DNA of 64,000 nucleotides from CAWJKP01 sp963843465 (GCA_963843465.1 CAWJKP010000001.1:868001-932000); one strand, 5' to 3'; numbered from the stretch's first letter, positions 53,968 to 63,401 are shown. Translations and numbers: made by a program. The notes: generated by a model not told the origin, from the sequence alone.

Positions 53968-54687
53968 ATGCCTTTGAGAATCCCAGCGGTTGCGTGGTTG
54001 TGGTTGGCGGTTCTCGGCCTGGTGGTCGGCTGTTCGCCGGCCGGAAATGCGATCGAGCAGGATTTGCCGGCCACGCCCTCGGCGCCGCCGAGCGAGAAGC
54101 CGGCGGGCCCGTCCACGGCCGAGCTTCCGCCGGGTCACCCGTCGCTGGCCCCCGCAGCGGCGGAGCCCAAGCCGGGTGAGACGCCCAGCACGGCGCCGGC
54201 CGAGGCCGGCAGCCACACGATCACCCTCGGCGAGCGGCTTACGATGACGGCGCCGGATTCCTGGATCGTCAAGCGGCCGGGCAACATGATGATCTCCCAG
54301 GAGTTCGCCGTGCCCGCCGCCAAGGGCGATCCGCGCGACGGCCGCATGACCGTGTCGTCCGCCGGCGGCGGCGTCCAGGCGAACATCGATCGCTGGGCAG
54401 GCCAGTTCAGCCAGCCCGACGGCTCGAAGACGGCCGACAAGATGAAGGTCCAGAAAAAGACCCTTGCCGGCCAGGAAGTAGACCTTGTCGACATCTCGGG
54501 AACTTACCAGGAATCGATGGGCATGATGCAAGCGGCCACCGAGCGGCCCGGTTACCGCATGTTGGCGGCGATCATCCCCGCTGACGGCGCCAGCTTCTTC
54601 ATCAAATTCTACGGCCCGAAGAAGACCGTCGCCGAGCATGAAAAGGAGTTTCGTGCAATGCTCGACGGCCTGAAGCCGGCGAAGTGA
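53968..54687 (+). CDS. Lipoprotein of unknown function
   Basis: The 239-residue protein has a lipoprotein signal (LGLVVGC, lipobox Cys near residue 23). A long Pro/Ala/Glu-rich spacer follows (about 30-95), then a globular domain starting GERLTMTAPDSW and ending KTVAEHEKEFRAMLDGL. This resembles DUF-type planctomycete lipoproteins with a C-terminal alpha/beta domain. It is convergent with fmt. ATG 53968 has AAGGAG nine bases upstream. Its function is unknown. Confidence 0.82.
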   Translation: MPLRIPAVAWLWLAVLGLVVGCSPAGNAIEQDLPATPSAPPSEKPAGPSTAELPPGHPSLAPAAAEPKPGETPSTAPAEAGSHTITLGERLTMTAPDSWIVKRPGNMMISQEFAVPAAKGDPRDGRMTVSSAGGGVQANIDRWAGQFSQPDGSKTADKMKVQKKTLAGQEVDLVDISGTYQESMGMMQAATERPGYRMLAAIIPADGASFFIKFYGPKKTVAEHEKEFRAMLDGLKPAK

Positions 54688-54694
54688 AACAAAA

Positions 54695-54731
54695 GAAGAG
54701 GAGAAATCAGCACGCCCTTTGTCTCCTCTTC
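54695..54731. terminator. Inverted repeat between lipoprotein gene and fmt
   Basis: GAAGAGGAGA (54695-54704) pairs with TCTCCTCTTC (54722-54731) between two convergent genes. It could act as a shared terminator, though the stem is followed by a C/T-rich stretch, not a pure T-run. Confidence 0.4.
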
Positions 54732-54763
54732 TCCCCCTCTCCTCTTCTCCGTCACCGCGTCCC

Positions 54764-55723
54764 CTAACCGGACTCCTCGGCCGGGCCGAAGCGCTCGCCC
54801 GGCACGACGTGGTAACCGCGGAGGAACTGTGCGATCGATAGCATCCGTTTGCCGGCCGGCTGGAGGCTGGTAAACTGGACGGCCTGTTGCGGCGTGGCGA
54901 CCAGCAGCCGATCGTGGCAGGCTTCCAGCACGCGGCCGGGCGGGGCCGTATCGTCGCCCGCGACGACGCTGGCCGGTCCGGGAATCAGCCGCAGCGGCGG
55001 TCCGCCCGGCCGGTGCCAATAGGTGTGGGTCTTGGGCCAAGGCTCCAGGGCGCGGATCTGGTTTTTGATCGCCAGGGCCGGCCGATTCCAGTCGATGGCC
55101 CCGTCGGTTTTTTTCAGCCGCGGGGCCTTCGAGGCTAAGGCCGGGCTCTGCGGCAACGCCTCCGGCTTGCCTGACTCGAGGGAATCGATCGCCCGGCGGA
55201 CCAGCCGGGCCCCGATTTGGGCCAACCGGGCCTCCAACTCGACGGCCGTCTCGTCCGCGTCGATGGGCGTGCTGTCCTGGGCGATCACCGGCCCGGCGTC
55301 GACCTGGGGGGTCATGTGGATCACGCTGACCCCCGTCTCCTTTTCGCCCCGCATCAGCGCCCAGTTGATGGGCGCCGCTCCGCGGTACTTGGGCAACAGC
55401 GAGGCGTGCAGGTTGATGCCGCCGAGGCGCGCCTTGGCCAGCGTCGCGGTGGAGAGGATCTGCCCGTAGTCGCAGACCACCAGCAGGTCGGCCTCGAACT
55501 GCCCGATCCGCTCCTGCGACGGCGGCGCATTGACACTTTCGGGATCCAAGATCGGCGTGCCGTGCCGGGCCGCCACCTCTCGCATGGGGCTCGCGGCCGC
55601 CGGCCGCTGGCCCTGGTCCTTCAGGGCGCCGGTGACCAGGGCCGCGACGGCGTGGTGAGATTCCATCAGGCTGTGAAACGTCGGCACGGCGAAAGGGCCG
55701 GTGCCCATCATCACCAGACGCAT
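54764..55723 (-). CDS. fmt: Methionyl-tRNA formyltransferase
   Basis: It formylates Met-tRNA(fMet) using 10-formyl-THF. The N-terminal formyltransferase fold has RLVMMGTGPFAVPTFHSL and the folate/catalytic motif SLLPKYRGAAPINWAL with HASLLP (Asn-His region near residue 105), then VIHMTPQVDAGPVIAQ. The C-terminal OB-like domain is seen from about 210. The 319-residue length is normal. The def gene lies just upstream on the same strand, separated by a palindromic repeat. Confidence 0.96.
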   Translation of the reverse strand: MRLVMMGTGPFAVPTFHSLMESHHAVAALVTGALKDQGQRPAAASPMREVAARHGTPILDPESVNAPPSQERIGQFEADLLVVCDYGQILSTATLAKARLGGINLHASLLPKYRGAAPINWALMRGEKETGVSVIHMTPQVDAGPVIAQDSTPIDADETAVELEARLAQIGARLVRRAIDSLESGKPEALPQSPALASKAPRLKKTDGAIDWNRPALAIKNQIRALEPWPKTHTYWHRPGGPPLRLIPGPASVVAGDDTAPPGRVLEACHDRLLVATPQQAVQFTSLQPAGKRMLSIAQFLRGYHVVPGERFGPAEESG

Positions 55724-55733
55724 GGCACCTCAC

Positions 55734-55790
55734 TTGTGGTGCAGGCGTCCCGCCTGCAGCTTCAGGGCAGGCGGGACGCCTGCACCACAA
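55734..55790. repeat. Palindrome with 24-bp perfect arms between def and fmt
   Basis: TTGTGGTGCAGGCGTCCCGCCTGC (55734-55757) and its exact reverse complement (55767-55790) flank a 9-base loop. AAAAAAC follows on the plus strand. It lies between two genes on the minus strand. Confidence 0.9.
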
Positions 55791-55832
55791 AAAAACTGCA
55801 TCAACTTCTATTATTCGGAGGCGACGCCTGGC

Positions 55833-56414
55833 TCACGTGCGGACGCTTTCCAACTCGGCCAACCGGGCAACGACGACCGCGTCGGCGGGAATCAGGCCGT
55901 GCTCACGGTCGGTGAGGAACTCCCGTTCCAGACCGGCCAGGTCTTCCCTGATGGCCGCCAGGTGGACGGGAGAGAGCCGGTCGATGAACAGCTTGCCGTC
56001 GAGGTGGTCCGCCTCGTGCTGGACGGCCCGGCCCAGGAGGCCGTCCAACTCGTAGCAGACCTCCTGCCCAGCCAGGGTATAGGCCTGGAGCAGGATCTTC
56101 TCGGGCCGGCGGACGGGGGCGTAAATCTCGGGGAAACTGAGGCAGCCTTCACGGTCCTCGGCCATACCCCGCGGCTGGGAGATCACCGGGTTGATAAAGA
56201 CGTGTTCCTCATCTTTGTCCGCCGCATCGGCCGCCAGGTTGAGGATGAAGAGCCGGTAGGGCAGATCGACCTGGTTGGCCGCCAGCCCGATCCCCTTCTG
56301 CTCGTACATGGCCTCGAACATCTGCCGGACCATTTTCCGCAGCTCGGCGTCGACCCGCCGCAGGTCCTTGGACTTGTACCGCAGGGTGGGATGAGGATAC
56401 TTGATGATCCGCAC
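55833..56414 (-). CDS. def: Peptide deformylase
   Basis: It removes formyl from the start Met of nascent proteins. The three metal and active-site motifs are present: GIGLAANQV (motif 1, about residues 42-50), EGCLSFP (motif 2, about 90-96) and QHEADHLDG (motif 3, HExxH, about 133-141). Start GTG 56414 gives VRIIKYPHPTLR, the standard opening; the frame is open upstream to 56558 but into intergenic repeat. The 193-residue length is usual. fmt follows on the same strand. Confidence 0.96.
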   Translation of the reverse strand: MRIIKYPHPTLRYKSKDLRRVDAELRKMVRQMFEAMYEQKGIGLAANQVDLPYRLFILNLAADAADKDEEHVFINPVISQPRGMAEDREGCLSFPEIYAPVRRPEKILLQAYTLAGQEVCYELDGLLGRAVQHEADHLDGKLFIDRLSPVHLAAIREDLAGLEREFLTDREHGLIPADAVVVARLAELESVRT

Positions 56415-56484
56415 AGGCAGCGACTCCCTAACCTTATCAGTCCCCCAATTATAGGCGCGTCGGCCGGAGCACGAAAGCGCAGTG

Positions 56485-56577
56485 GGGTGGGACAAGGCCG
56501 CCGTGGCGGCCGACGGCCCACCGTGAGCGGGCAGAGTTGGTGGGCCGGCGCGTCGCATGCGCGAGCGTGTCCCACCC
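56485..56577. repeat. Second copy of the GGGTGGGACAAG palindromic repeat
   Basis: GGGTGGGAC (56485-56493) and GTCCCACCC (56569-56577) are the outer arms, with GGCCCACCG and TTGGTGGGCC inside. Related to the repeat at 51204-51301. Confidence 0.75.
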
Positions 56578-56604
56578 TACTCGTCTTGGGTCTTACGAAG
56601 CCAG

Positions 56605-56654
56605 TAGGTTATGCTTCAGCATAACAAAAGCCAGTTATGCTGAAGCATAACCTA
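56605..56654. repeat. Second copy of TAGGTTATGCTTCAGCATAAC palindrome
   Basis: TAGGTTATGCTTCAGCATAAC (56605-56625) and GTTATGCTGAAGCATAACCTA (56634-56654) are perfect 21-bp arms. The repeat ends 38 bases before the MFS gene ATG. Confidence 0.9.
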
Positions 56655-56692
56655 CGAAAACATCACCCCACACAAGAGGGATCACCTGTTCC

Positions 56693-58030
56693 ATGCCGGA
56701 ACCGACCAACCGCTACCGATCGCCCTCCGCGGCGGCTCCCCCACGATCCGGGGAAGGTTCCCGCAAGACCTCGCTGCTTTTGGTCTTCGCCATTGTCTGT
56801 ATCGACCTGCTGGGCTTCGGCTTGGTCCTGCCCCTGCTGCCGATCTACGGGAAGAAGCTGGCGATCAGGCTCCCGCCGGCCAAGGTGGGAATGATCGTGG
56901 GGATGTTGATGGCCAGCTTCCCGCTGATGCAGTTCATCTTTTCCCCGCTCTGGGGCCGTCTCTCGGACCGCTTGGGCCGGCGGCCGGTGCTGATGATGAG
57001 TTTGGCGGGCTCGATGTTCTTCTACGCTTGCTTCGGTCTGGCCAGCCTGCTGGAGAGCCTGACCTGGATGTTCGTCTCGCGGATCGGGGCGGGAATTGCC
57101 GCGGCAACCATCCCCACCGCCCAGGCTTACATCGCCGATGTGACCCCCCCGGAGAAACGCGCGCGAGGGATGGCCATGATCGGCGCGGCTTTCGGGCTGG
57201 GCTTCACCCTGGGCCCCTTGATCGGCGCGGCGGCCATCTTCCTCTCCCGCGATCGAAGTGCGGTGAGCCCCTGGCCGGGGTTCGCCGCGGCGATTCTTTC
57301 GGGCATGGCGCTAGCGGTCGCCTTTTTCAAGTTGCCCGAGTCGCTGCGGACCGACGAGATCCCCGAGACCCGCCGCCACTTCGACCTGGGGGCGCTCGGC
57401 GACATTTTGGCCATTCCCTCGCTCGGGCTGCTGTTGTTGACCAGTTTCGCCGCCGTCTTCTCCCTGGCCAACTTCGAGAGCACGCTCTCCCTGACGATCA
57501 GCGATACGATCGGCGAGAAGATCCACCATGTCGCCAAGACCACGCCCGACTGGAGGGATCAATTCTGGTTGATGCTGGTCTTCGCGTACATCGGCGTGAT
57601 CCAGTGCCTGGTGCAAGGGGTGCTGGTGCGGCGTCTGGCCAATCATCTCAAGGAGGTTGTGCTGGCGACCATCGGCTCGCTTTTGTCGATCGGCGGCTTC
57701 GTGATGCTGGCGATCCTGGGCGGAGGGACTCGCGGCGGCGTGAGCTGGCTGATGGTGGCCACAGCGGTGGAGGTGTCGGGCATCGCCTTTGTCTTTCCCG
57801 CCATCAGCGCGCTGATCTCCCGCCGCAGCGATCCGGCCAAGCAGGGCGGGATCCTCGGCGCCGGCGAGAGCGTGGGCTCGATCGCCCGCATCGTCGGCTT
57901 CGAGGCCGGCGTGTCGCTTTACTTCCTCAACCACAGCTTGCCCTTCGAGACCGCCGCCGTGCTGATGGCCGTGGCCCTGGTCTTGATCCTGATCGCCGTC
58001 CGCATGGGGCAGGACTGGAGGGAAGGGTGA
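56693..58030 (+). CDS. MFS transporter (TetA-like drug/solute family)
   Basis: About 12 hydrophobic segments are visible across 445 residues, with the family motif GRLSDRLGRRPVLM (about residues 94-107) between helices 2 and 3. The N-terminus LLGFGLVLPLLPIYGKKL is typical of the DHA1/TetA group of proton antiporters. Its substrate cannot be read from the sequence. An ATG start directly precedes a charged, Ser/Pro-rich N-terminus. The gene ends 11 bases from the corrected stop of the BBP7-like gene on the other strand. Confidence 0.88.
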   Translation: MPEPTNRYRSPSAAAPPRSGEGSRKTSLLLVFAIVCIDLLGFGLVLPLLPIYGKKLAIRLPPAKVGMIVGMLMASFPLMQFIFSPLWGRLSDRLGRRPVLMMSLAGSMFFYACFGLASLLESLTWMFVSRIGAGIAAATIPTAQAYIADVTPPEKRARGMAMIGAAFGLGFTLGPLIGAAAIFLSRDRSAVSPWPGFAAAILSGMALAVAFFKLPESLRTDEIPETRRHFDLGALGDILAIPSLGLLLLTSFAAVFSLANFESTLSLTISDTIGEKIHHVAKTTPDWRDQFWLMLVFAYIGVIQCLVQGVLVRRLANHLKEVVLATIGSLLSIGGFVMLAILGGGTRGGVSWLMVATAVEVSGIAFVFPAISALISRRSDPAKQGGILGAGESVGSIARIVGFEAGVSLYFLNHSLPFETAAVLMAVALVLILIAVRMGQDWREG

Positions 58031-58041
58031 ACCCTGAGGCG

Positions 58042-59309
58042 TCACCAGGTTGCTTGCAGGCCGAGCGAGAACCCGTCCAAGGCCACATTGGCGCCGTGGC
58101 CGAAACCGTCGAGCTGCGCGGAGCCAAGGCCAGTCCCGTGATGTCGTAGAACTGGTATCCCAAGCGGAGCCAGAGGTAGTCGCTGAGGCGGTAGCGGGCA
58201 GCAAGCGAGACCTCGAACAGGGCCGAAAGACCGCAGCCGCTGTTGGCAATGTCGTAGGGGATGAAGCCCGGCGGAATGCCCGCCGGTTCGCTGGCCGCGT
58301 CGGTGCCGTGCTGCTGGTAGATATTGGCCATCAGCCCGGCTTTCAGGCCGACCTCCCACTGGAAGCGCGACCAGCCATACGTGAAGAGCAGGCCGGTTTG
58401 CCCGCCGATGAGATTATTGGTCGTGCTGTAAGCGAGTTGTTCGCTGGCACTGTTCAGAGTGTCGACGCCGGTCAGGGCGAATTGGTCGGCGAAGTAGACG
58501 TAGCGAGCGCCCCAGAGCCAGTCGAGTCGCCAATAGGGATTGTCGGAACCCAGGCGGAAAAGGGCGTTGAATTCAACGTTTTCGATTTGGCTGTTGTAGG
58601 TGTAGCCGAGCGAGTTGTCGAGGCCGTAGAGGAGCGTCGGCAATTGCAAGTACGGTGAGTAAGCCAGAACGGTGTCTTGATAGGGGTCGCCGTAGATCGT
58701 CCTGCCGACCGACCATTGCTGCAAGCCCCAGTAGGTTGCCGCAAGGGTGATGTCGTTGCCGAGCTTGCCGCTGATCTCCAGTCGCATTCCTGCTGCGAGA
58801 GGGAAGGACACGTCGTCGCTGTAGAGACTGTCCGTCGGCAGTGCCTGGGGCAATTTCGAGCCCGGATTGTAAAACGTGTAGCCCAACGGAATGCTGCCGC
58901 CTGAACTCCGCTCCAGGAAGAGGGCGTCGAGCGAGGCGCTCCACAGATACGACGGCAAGGGCGGCACCGGTACCAGCTCCATCGCCGGCGGCGACACGAC
59001 TACCGGAGCCGCATAGGGACCGGGCGACGGATAGACATAGGGCGGGTACGGCTGCCCGGGCGCCGCCATCACCCCGCCCGGCGGTGGAGGAGGATAGGAG
59101 CCGGGCGGCGGCGGCGGCGGATAGGGGCCCGGCGGCGGTTGCGAAGGTGCGGCTGGTGCAAGCGTCCCGAACGACGCATCCGGGGGCGGTGGTGGTGGCG
59201 GCAAGGCCGGTCCGCTGGCCGGCGTAGGCGGTGGCACGCCTTGCGACCAGGCCGCCGCCGCCGATAGCCAAACGACCAGTGACAGGAGACAAGAAATGCG
59301 CATATTCAT
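58042..59309 (-). CDS. BBP7-like outer-membrane beta-barrel protein with poly-Pro region
   Basis: The protein of about 422 residues has a signal peptide (hydrophobic core about residues 6-22). A Pro/Gly-rich tract with PPPPPP and GPYPPPPP repeats fills about 25-105. The beta-barrel part has alternating aromatic strands (LWSASLDALFLERSSGG, LDWLWGARYVYFADQF) like the planctomycete BBP7 family. Frame correction by adding one G near 58116-58121 restores AQLDGFGHGANVALDGFSLGLQATW and a stop at 58042; otherwise the frame runs into the MFS gene. Porin-like function is inferred. Confidence 0.75.
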
Positions 59310-59952
59310 GGGGGCCGGATTAAACCAATTCTTGTCCCACCGCGAAAGATCACTTTCCAGCCCTGGTGGAAAAGGGGACAGTCACTAAATATGGAGAAGA
59401 CAGGGGATTTACAGAGGTGCGAATCTCTCTAGGCCACCGTGGCACGCGTAATGACACTGAGTCCTATGGGCGCTTTCGAACCGCAGCCTTGCAACCCCCA
59501 TCGCTGCGACCAGCAGACGGCGGGCAGTCACGGTTTGTCCGGCGTCCCTCAGTCCAACCCTCTTCCGGAGGGGACCGGACTTTCCGGCGTGGCCGCCAGG
59601 GCTAACGCCAACCCGCTTTGCCTGTAAGCGCAAACGGTAAACGCCAGCACGGGGTTTATCTTCGTGGGGCGAGGATTGGCAACTAGAAATGCCGGCCCTG
59701 CAAGGAGTTCCGATATTCTTCCCGTCTCCGCCGGGCCGGCTACCCCGCCAGGGTCAGGAGAATATGGCCCATCCGTATCGCGGCGCTTCTCGTTCGCAAT
59801 CATCGCCCCACCGGTACAAGGCCGGCGGCGGCACGCATAGTTCAACTTGTAAGCTATCTTTTCCTGGACGGAATTCCGTCTAGGAATGGCCGGGGCGAGG
59901 TGCCGGCCAAGATCCGTGGTGCGTGACTGCCTTTTGTGGGAGAGGAGATCCC
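59310..59952. other. Intergenic region before tadA
   Basis: No solid gene in 640 bases. A 39-codon frame MAHPYRGASRSQSSP (from 59763) has AGGAG but only 3 bases from the ATG. GGACGGAATTCCGTC near 59866 is a short palindrome. Confidence 0.35.
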
Positions 59953-61281
59953 TTGCCACCGCTGAAACCGACTACTGCGCCTGCGCGTGCCGACAAGTCG
60001 AAGGATTCGAGCTTCGAGGAGCTCAAGCAACGGATCCACGGCAAGCTGGTCGATAAGCTCGATCTCACGAAGGTGAGCGAGCTGGAAGGCGACGTGCTCC
60101 GCCGCGAGATCCGCCTGGTGGTCGAGCACCTCTGCGACAGCGAAGGCACCCTGCTCAACCGCAACGAGCGGGACCGGCTGGTCGATGAAGTCCTCGACGA
60201 GACCTTCGGGCTGGGTCCCCTGGAGACGCTGCTGAAGGACTCCGCGATCAGCGACATCCTCATCAACGGCCCGAAGAACATCTTCGTGGAGCGGCGGGGG
60301 AGGATGGAGCGGACGGGCGTGGTCTTCCGCGACAACGATCACTTGCTGCAGATCATCGACCGGATCATCTCCAAGGTGGGCCGGCGGGTGGACGAGACCT
60401 GCCCGATGGTCGACTCCCGCATGCCCGACGGCTCCCGTTTCAACGCCATCATTCCGCCCTTGGCGTTGGACGGGCCGTGCGTCTCCATCCGCCGCTTCGG
60501 CACCAACCCGCTGAAACTGGAAGACCTGCTGAACTTCAAGGCCTTCACCCCGGAAATGGTGATGCTCTTGGAGGGCGCGATCAAGGGCCGCTTGAACATC
60601 CTCATCTCCGGCGGCACCGGTTCCGGCAAGACCACGCTCCTCAACACGCTCTCCAGCTTCATTCCCAACACGGAACGCATCGTGACCATCGAGGACGCGG
60701 CCGAGCTGCAATTGCAGCAGGACCACGTGGTGCGGCTGGAGACCCGTCCGCCGAACATCGAGGGCAAGGGGGCGATCACCGCCACCGACCTGGTCCGCAA
60801 CAGCCTGCGCATGCGGCCGGAGCGGATCATCATCGGCGAGTGCCGCGGCTCGGAGGCCCTGGACATGCTCCAGGCCATGAACACCGGCCACGAAGGCTCG
60901 ATGACCACGCTCCACTCCAACGCGCCCCGCGACGCCATCGCCCGGCTGGAAACGATGATCATGATGGCCGGCTTCGAGCTGCCGCTGAAGGCCATGCGGA
61001 CGCAGATCGCCAGCGCCATCGACTTGATCGTGCAGGCCAACCGCCTCCAGGGTGGACCGCGGAAGATCACCCACATCACGGAGGTCGTGGGCATGGAGCA
61101 GGACACGGTGGTGATGCAGGACATCTATCGCTTCGAGCGGCAAGGCGTCGACGAGCACGGCCGGGCTCACGGGGCCTTTATTGCCACCGGCATCCGGCCG
61201 ACTTTCATGACCCGCCTGGAGTCCTGCGGCGTGCGGCTGCCCGCCAGCGCCTTCCGCCAGCGGGTGATGCTCGAGGATTGA
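59953..61281 (+). CDS. tadA: TadA/CpaF-type secretion ATPase
   Basis: It powers Tad (tight adherence) pilus assembly at the inner membrane. A helical N-terminus (LKQRIHGKLVDKLDL) precedes the GspE/VirB11 fold. The Walker A motif GGTGSGKTTLLNTL is near residue 225. The Asp/Glu-box TIEDAAELQL, the RNSLRMRPERIIIGECRG and TGHEGSMTTLHSN motifs follow. TTG 59953 is chosen because GGGAGAGGAG precedes it by 5 bases; GTG 59923 is the other in-frame option. The tadB gene starts 16 bases after it. Confidence 0.95.
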   Translation: MPPLKPTTAPARADKSKDSSFEELKQRIHGKLVDKLDLTKVSELEGDVLRREIRLVVEHLCDSEGTLLNRNERDRLVDEVLDETFGLGPLETLLKDSAISDILINGPKNIFVERRGRMERTGVVFRDNDHLLQIIDRIISKVGRRVDETCPMVDSRMPDGSRFNAIIPPLALDGPCVSIRRFGTNPLKLEDLLNFKAFTPEMVMLLEGAIKGRLNILISGGTGSGKTTLLNTLSSFIPNTERIVTIEDAAELQLQQDHVVRLETRPPNIEGKGAITATDLVRNSLRMRPERIIIGECRGSEALDMLQAMNTGHEGSMTTLHSNAPRDAIARLETMIMMAGFELPLKAMRTQIASAIDLIVQANRLQGGPRKITHITEVVGMEQDTVVMQDIYRFERQGVDEHGRAHGAFIATGIRPTFMTRLESCGVRLPASAFRQRVMLED

Positions 61282-61297
61282 CACGGGGATACCAGAG

Positions 61298-62263
61298 ATG
61301 AGTCTGCTGTTGGTCGCCATCGCCGCCTTCGTCGGGGTCGCCTCGCTGGTGGGCGGAGTGGCCCTGGTCTTCCGCGAGCGTCCCGCCAGCCGCATCGAGA
61401 ACCGGCTGGACCAATTCACCGGCTCCGGCCCCTCGGCCAAGGAGGGCCTGCTCAAGGAAAACAGCGTGCTCTCCCAGCCGCTGGACGCTATGCCCGGCCT
61501 GATGGAAAGGGCGATCAGCCGCTTGGGCAACTTCGGCCAACTGCTGGACCAGGCCGACATCAACCTCACCGCGCCCCAACTGGCCGCTGTGTGCGCGGGG
61601 CTGGGTGCGGGCGGGGCCCTGCTGGGGGTGGTCCTGCGGGCCCACAAACTGCTGCTGCCGATCTTGGCGCTGATGATGGCCAGCATGCCTATTTTTTGGC
61701 TCCTCTGGCGGCGCAAACGGCGGTTGCAGACCTTCACCGCGCAACTCCCCGACGCCATGAACATGCTGGCTCGCTCGCTCCGTTCGGGCCAGAGCCTGGC
61801 CTCAGGCTTCAACATGGTGGCCGGGGAAATGTTGCCGCCCATCAGCCGCGAGTTCGGCCGCGTCTTCGAGGAGCAGAACCTGGGCGTAGCCCTGGACGAC
61901 TCGCTGCGATCGATGTGCGAGCGGGTCCCCAATCTCGACCTCAGGTTCTTCGTCACCGCGGTCATCCTCCAGCGGCAGACGGGCGGCGATCTGGCCGAGA
62001 TCCTCGACAAGATCGGCACCCTGATCCGCGAACGGTTCCGCATCTGGGGAGCCGTGCAGGCGCTGACCGGCGAAGGCCGGCTCTCGGGTGTCGTGCTCAT
62101 GGCGCTGCCCGTGGCGCTGTTCGTGGCCCTCTACTTCCTCAACCCCGATTACGTGATGCTGCTGTTCGACGATCCCCTGGGCCAGAAGATGCTGGCCGGA
62201 GGCATCGTGCTCCAGGTGCTCGGGGCCCTGGTGATCCGCAAAATCGTCACTATCAAGGTCTGA
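61298..62263 (+). CDS. tadB: TadB-type pilus platform protein
   Basis: Tad platform (GspF-like) membrane protein that works with TadC and the TadA ATPase. The N-terminal helix LLLVAIAAFVGVASLVGGV and a hydrophobic pair (about 100-145) precede the T2SSF-like domain: ARSLRSGQSLASGFNMVAGEMLPP then REFGRVFEEQNLGVALDDSL (about 160-205). Two C-terminal helices end the chain. The length, 321 residues, is normal. It is 16 bases after tadA and 7 before tadC. Confidence 0.93.
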   Translation: MSLLLVAIAAFVGVASLVGGVALVFRERPASRIENRLDQFTGSGPSAKEGLLKENSVLSQPLDAMPGLMERAISRLGNFGQLLDQADINLTAPQLAAVCAGLGAGGALLGVVLRAHKLLLPILALMMASMPIFWLLWRRKRRLQTFTAQLPDAMNMLARSLRSGQSLASGFNMVAGEMLPPISREFGRVFEEQNLGVALDDSLRSMCERVPNLDLRFFVTAVILQRQTGGDLAEILDKIGTLIRERFRIWGAVQALTGEGRLSGVVLMALPVALFVALYFLNPDYVMLLFDDPLGQKMLAGGIVLQVLGALVIRKIVTIKV

Positions 62264-62270
62264 GCCGGTC

Positions 62271-63242
62271 ATGATCCTCGCGGAACTGCTGAGCTACGAA
62301 GTCCTCGTGCCGCTGTTGATTTTCGTCGCCTTCGCGATCCTCGCCTGGTGCGCGTTGGAGTGGATCGCCGCGCGCAAGCCGCGGGCGGTCGAACGGCTCG
62401 ACAGCATCCGCAATCCCCGCCGCCGGGCCGAAGCCTCCTCGGCCCTGAAGAAGACCGACGCCATGACCAAGGTGCTCCAGGCGGCTTCGCCCGCTCTGGC
62501 CAAGTCCTTGGAGCCGAAGAGCGAAATCGAGCTCTCGAAGCTCAAGGTCCGGCTGGCCAACGCGGGATTCCGTGGCGAATCGGCCGGCAGCGTCTTCCTG
62601 TTGCTGAAGGTCCTCGGCCTGCTGGCGGGCCTCGTCTTCGGCGGCGGCCTGTTGATGAGCCTGACGGGAATCAATAACCGGGCCATGATGGGCTCGGTGG
62701 CGATCGGCGGAATCTGCTTCTATCTTCCCAGCGTGGTGCTCTGGTTCATCTCCAAGTCGCGACAGGAGGCGATCTTCCTGGGCCTGCCCGACGCCTTGGA
62801 CCTGATGGTCGTTTGCGTCGAGGCCGGCCTGGCCCTGGACCAGGCGATGCGCAAGGTGGCCGACGAGATGAAAGAGAGCTACCGCGTGATCGCCGAGGAG
62901 TTCGCCCTGGCCAACTTCCAGCTTCAAATGGGACGTTCCAAGGCCGACGTGCTTCACGAGTTGGGGGTTCGCAGCGGCGTGGCCGACCTCCGTGGACTGG
63001 CCGCCGTATTGATCCAGGCCGACAAGTTCGGCACCAGCGTGGGCCAGGCACTGCGGGTGCAGAGCGATTCGATGCGGATCCGCCGGCGGCAAATCGCCGA
63101 AGAGAAGGCGGCCAAGACCGCCGTGAAACTGATCTTCCCCCTGGTGCTGTTCATCTTCCCGGGGATCTTTGTGGTCATGGTCGGCCCGGCGGCCATCACC
63201 ATGATCCACGAACTGATGCCGCTGTTGCACGGCACAGGTTGA
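62271..63242 (+). CDS. tadC: TadC-type pilus platform protein
   Basis: The second platform subunit. N-terminal hydrophobic segment ELLSYEVLVPLLIFVAFAIL, two further helices in the middle (about 105-155), then the T2SSF-like region PDALDLMVVCVEAGLALDQAMRKVADEM (about 165-200), and a terminal helix (PLVLFIFPGIFVVMVGPAAITM). 323 residues, normal. The gene follows tadB closely. No pilin, prepilin peptidase or secretin gene is seen in the window, but they could lie just beyond. Confidence 0.92.
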   Translation: MILAELLSYEVLVPLLIFVAFAILAWCALEWIAARKPRAVERLDSIRNPRRRAEASSALKKTDAMTKVLQAASPALAKSLEPKSEIELSKLKVRLANAGFRGESAGSVFLLLKVLGLLAGLVFGGGLLMSLTGINNRAMMGSVAIGGICFYLPSVVLWFISKSRQEAIFLGLPDALDLMVVCVEAGLALDQAMRKVADEMKESYRVIAEEFALANFQLQMGRSKADVLHELGVRSGVADLRGLAAVLIQADKFGTSVGQALRVQSDSMRIRRRQIAEEKAAKTAVKLIFPLVLFIFPGIFVVMVGPAAITMIHELMPLLHGTG

Positions 63243-63401
63243 GCCTGTAAATCTTGCCTGCGTGGCAATCTCTTTCTCCCCAGATCCCTTGCCCCTGGCG
63301 GAGAACTTCTCGCCAATGGGGCGGTCCCCGGCCGATAGAGTTCGGGGAATGACTATTTGCCCGAATGCCAGGCGCATCCTACGTCCGTCCGAGGGTCAAC
63401 C
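63243..63401. other. Spacer between tadC and the last gene
   Basis: About 160 bases with no gene. No strong promoter was recognised. Confidence 0.35.

Noticed and set aside
59400..59440. T-arm-like sequence GAGGTGCGAATCTC as part of a tRNA gene or attachment site
   Set aside because: Stem pairing is imperfect and no acceptor or anticodon arm is present nearby.
59763..59882. 39-codon frame before tadA as an Flp pilin
   Set aside because: No pilin hydrophobic segment or processing site; the ribosome site is too close to the ATG.
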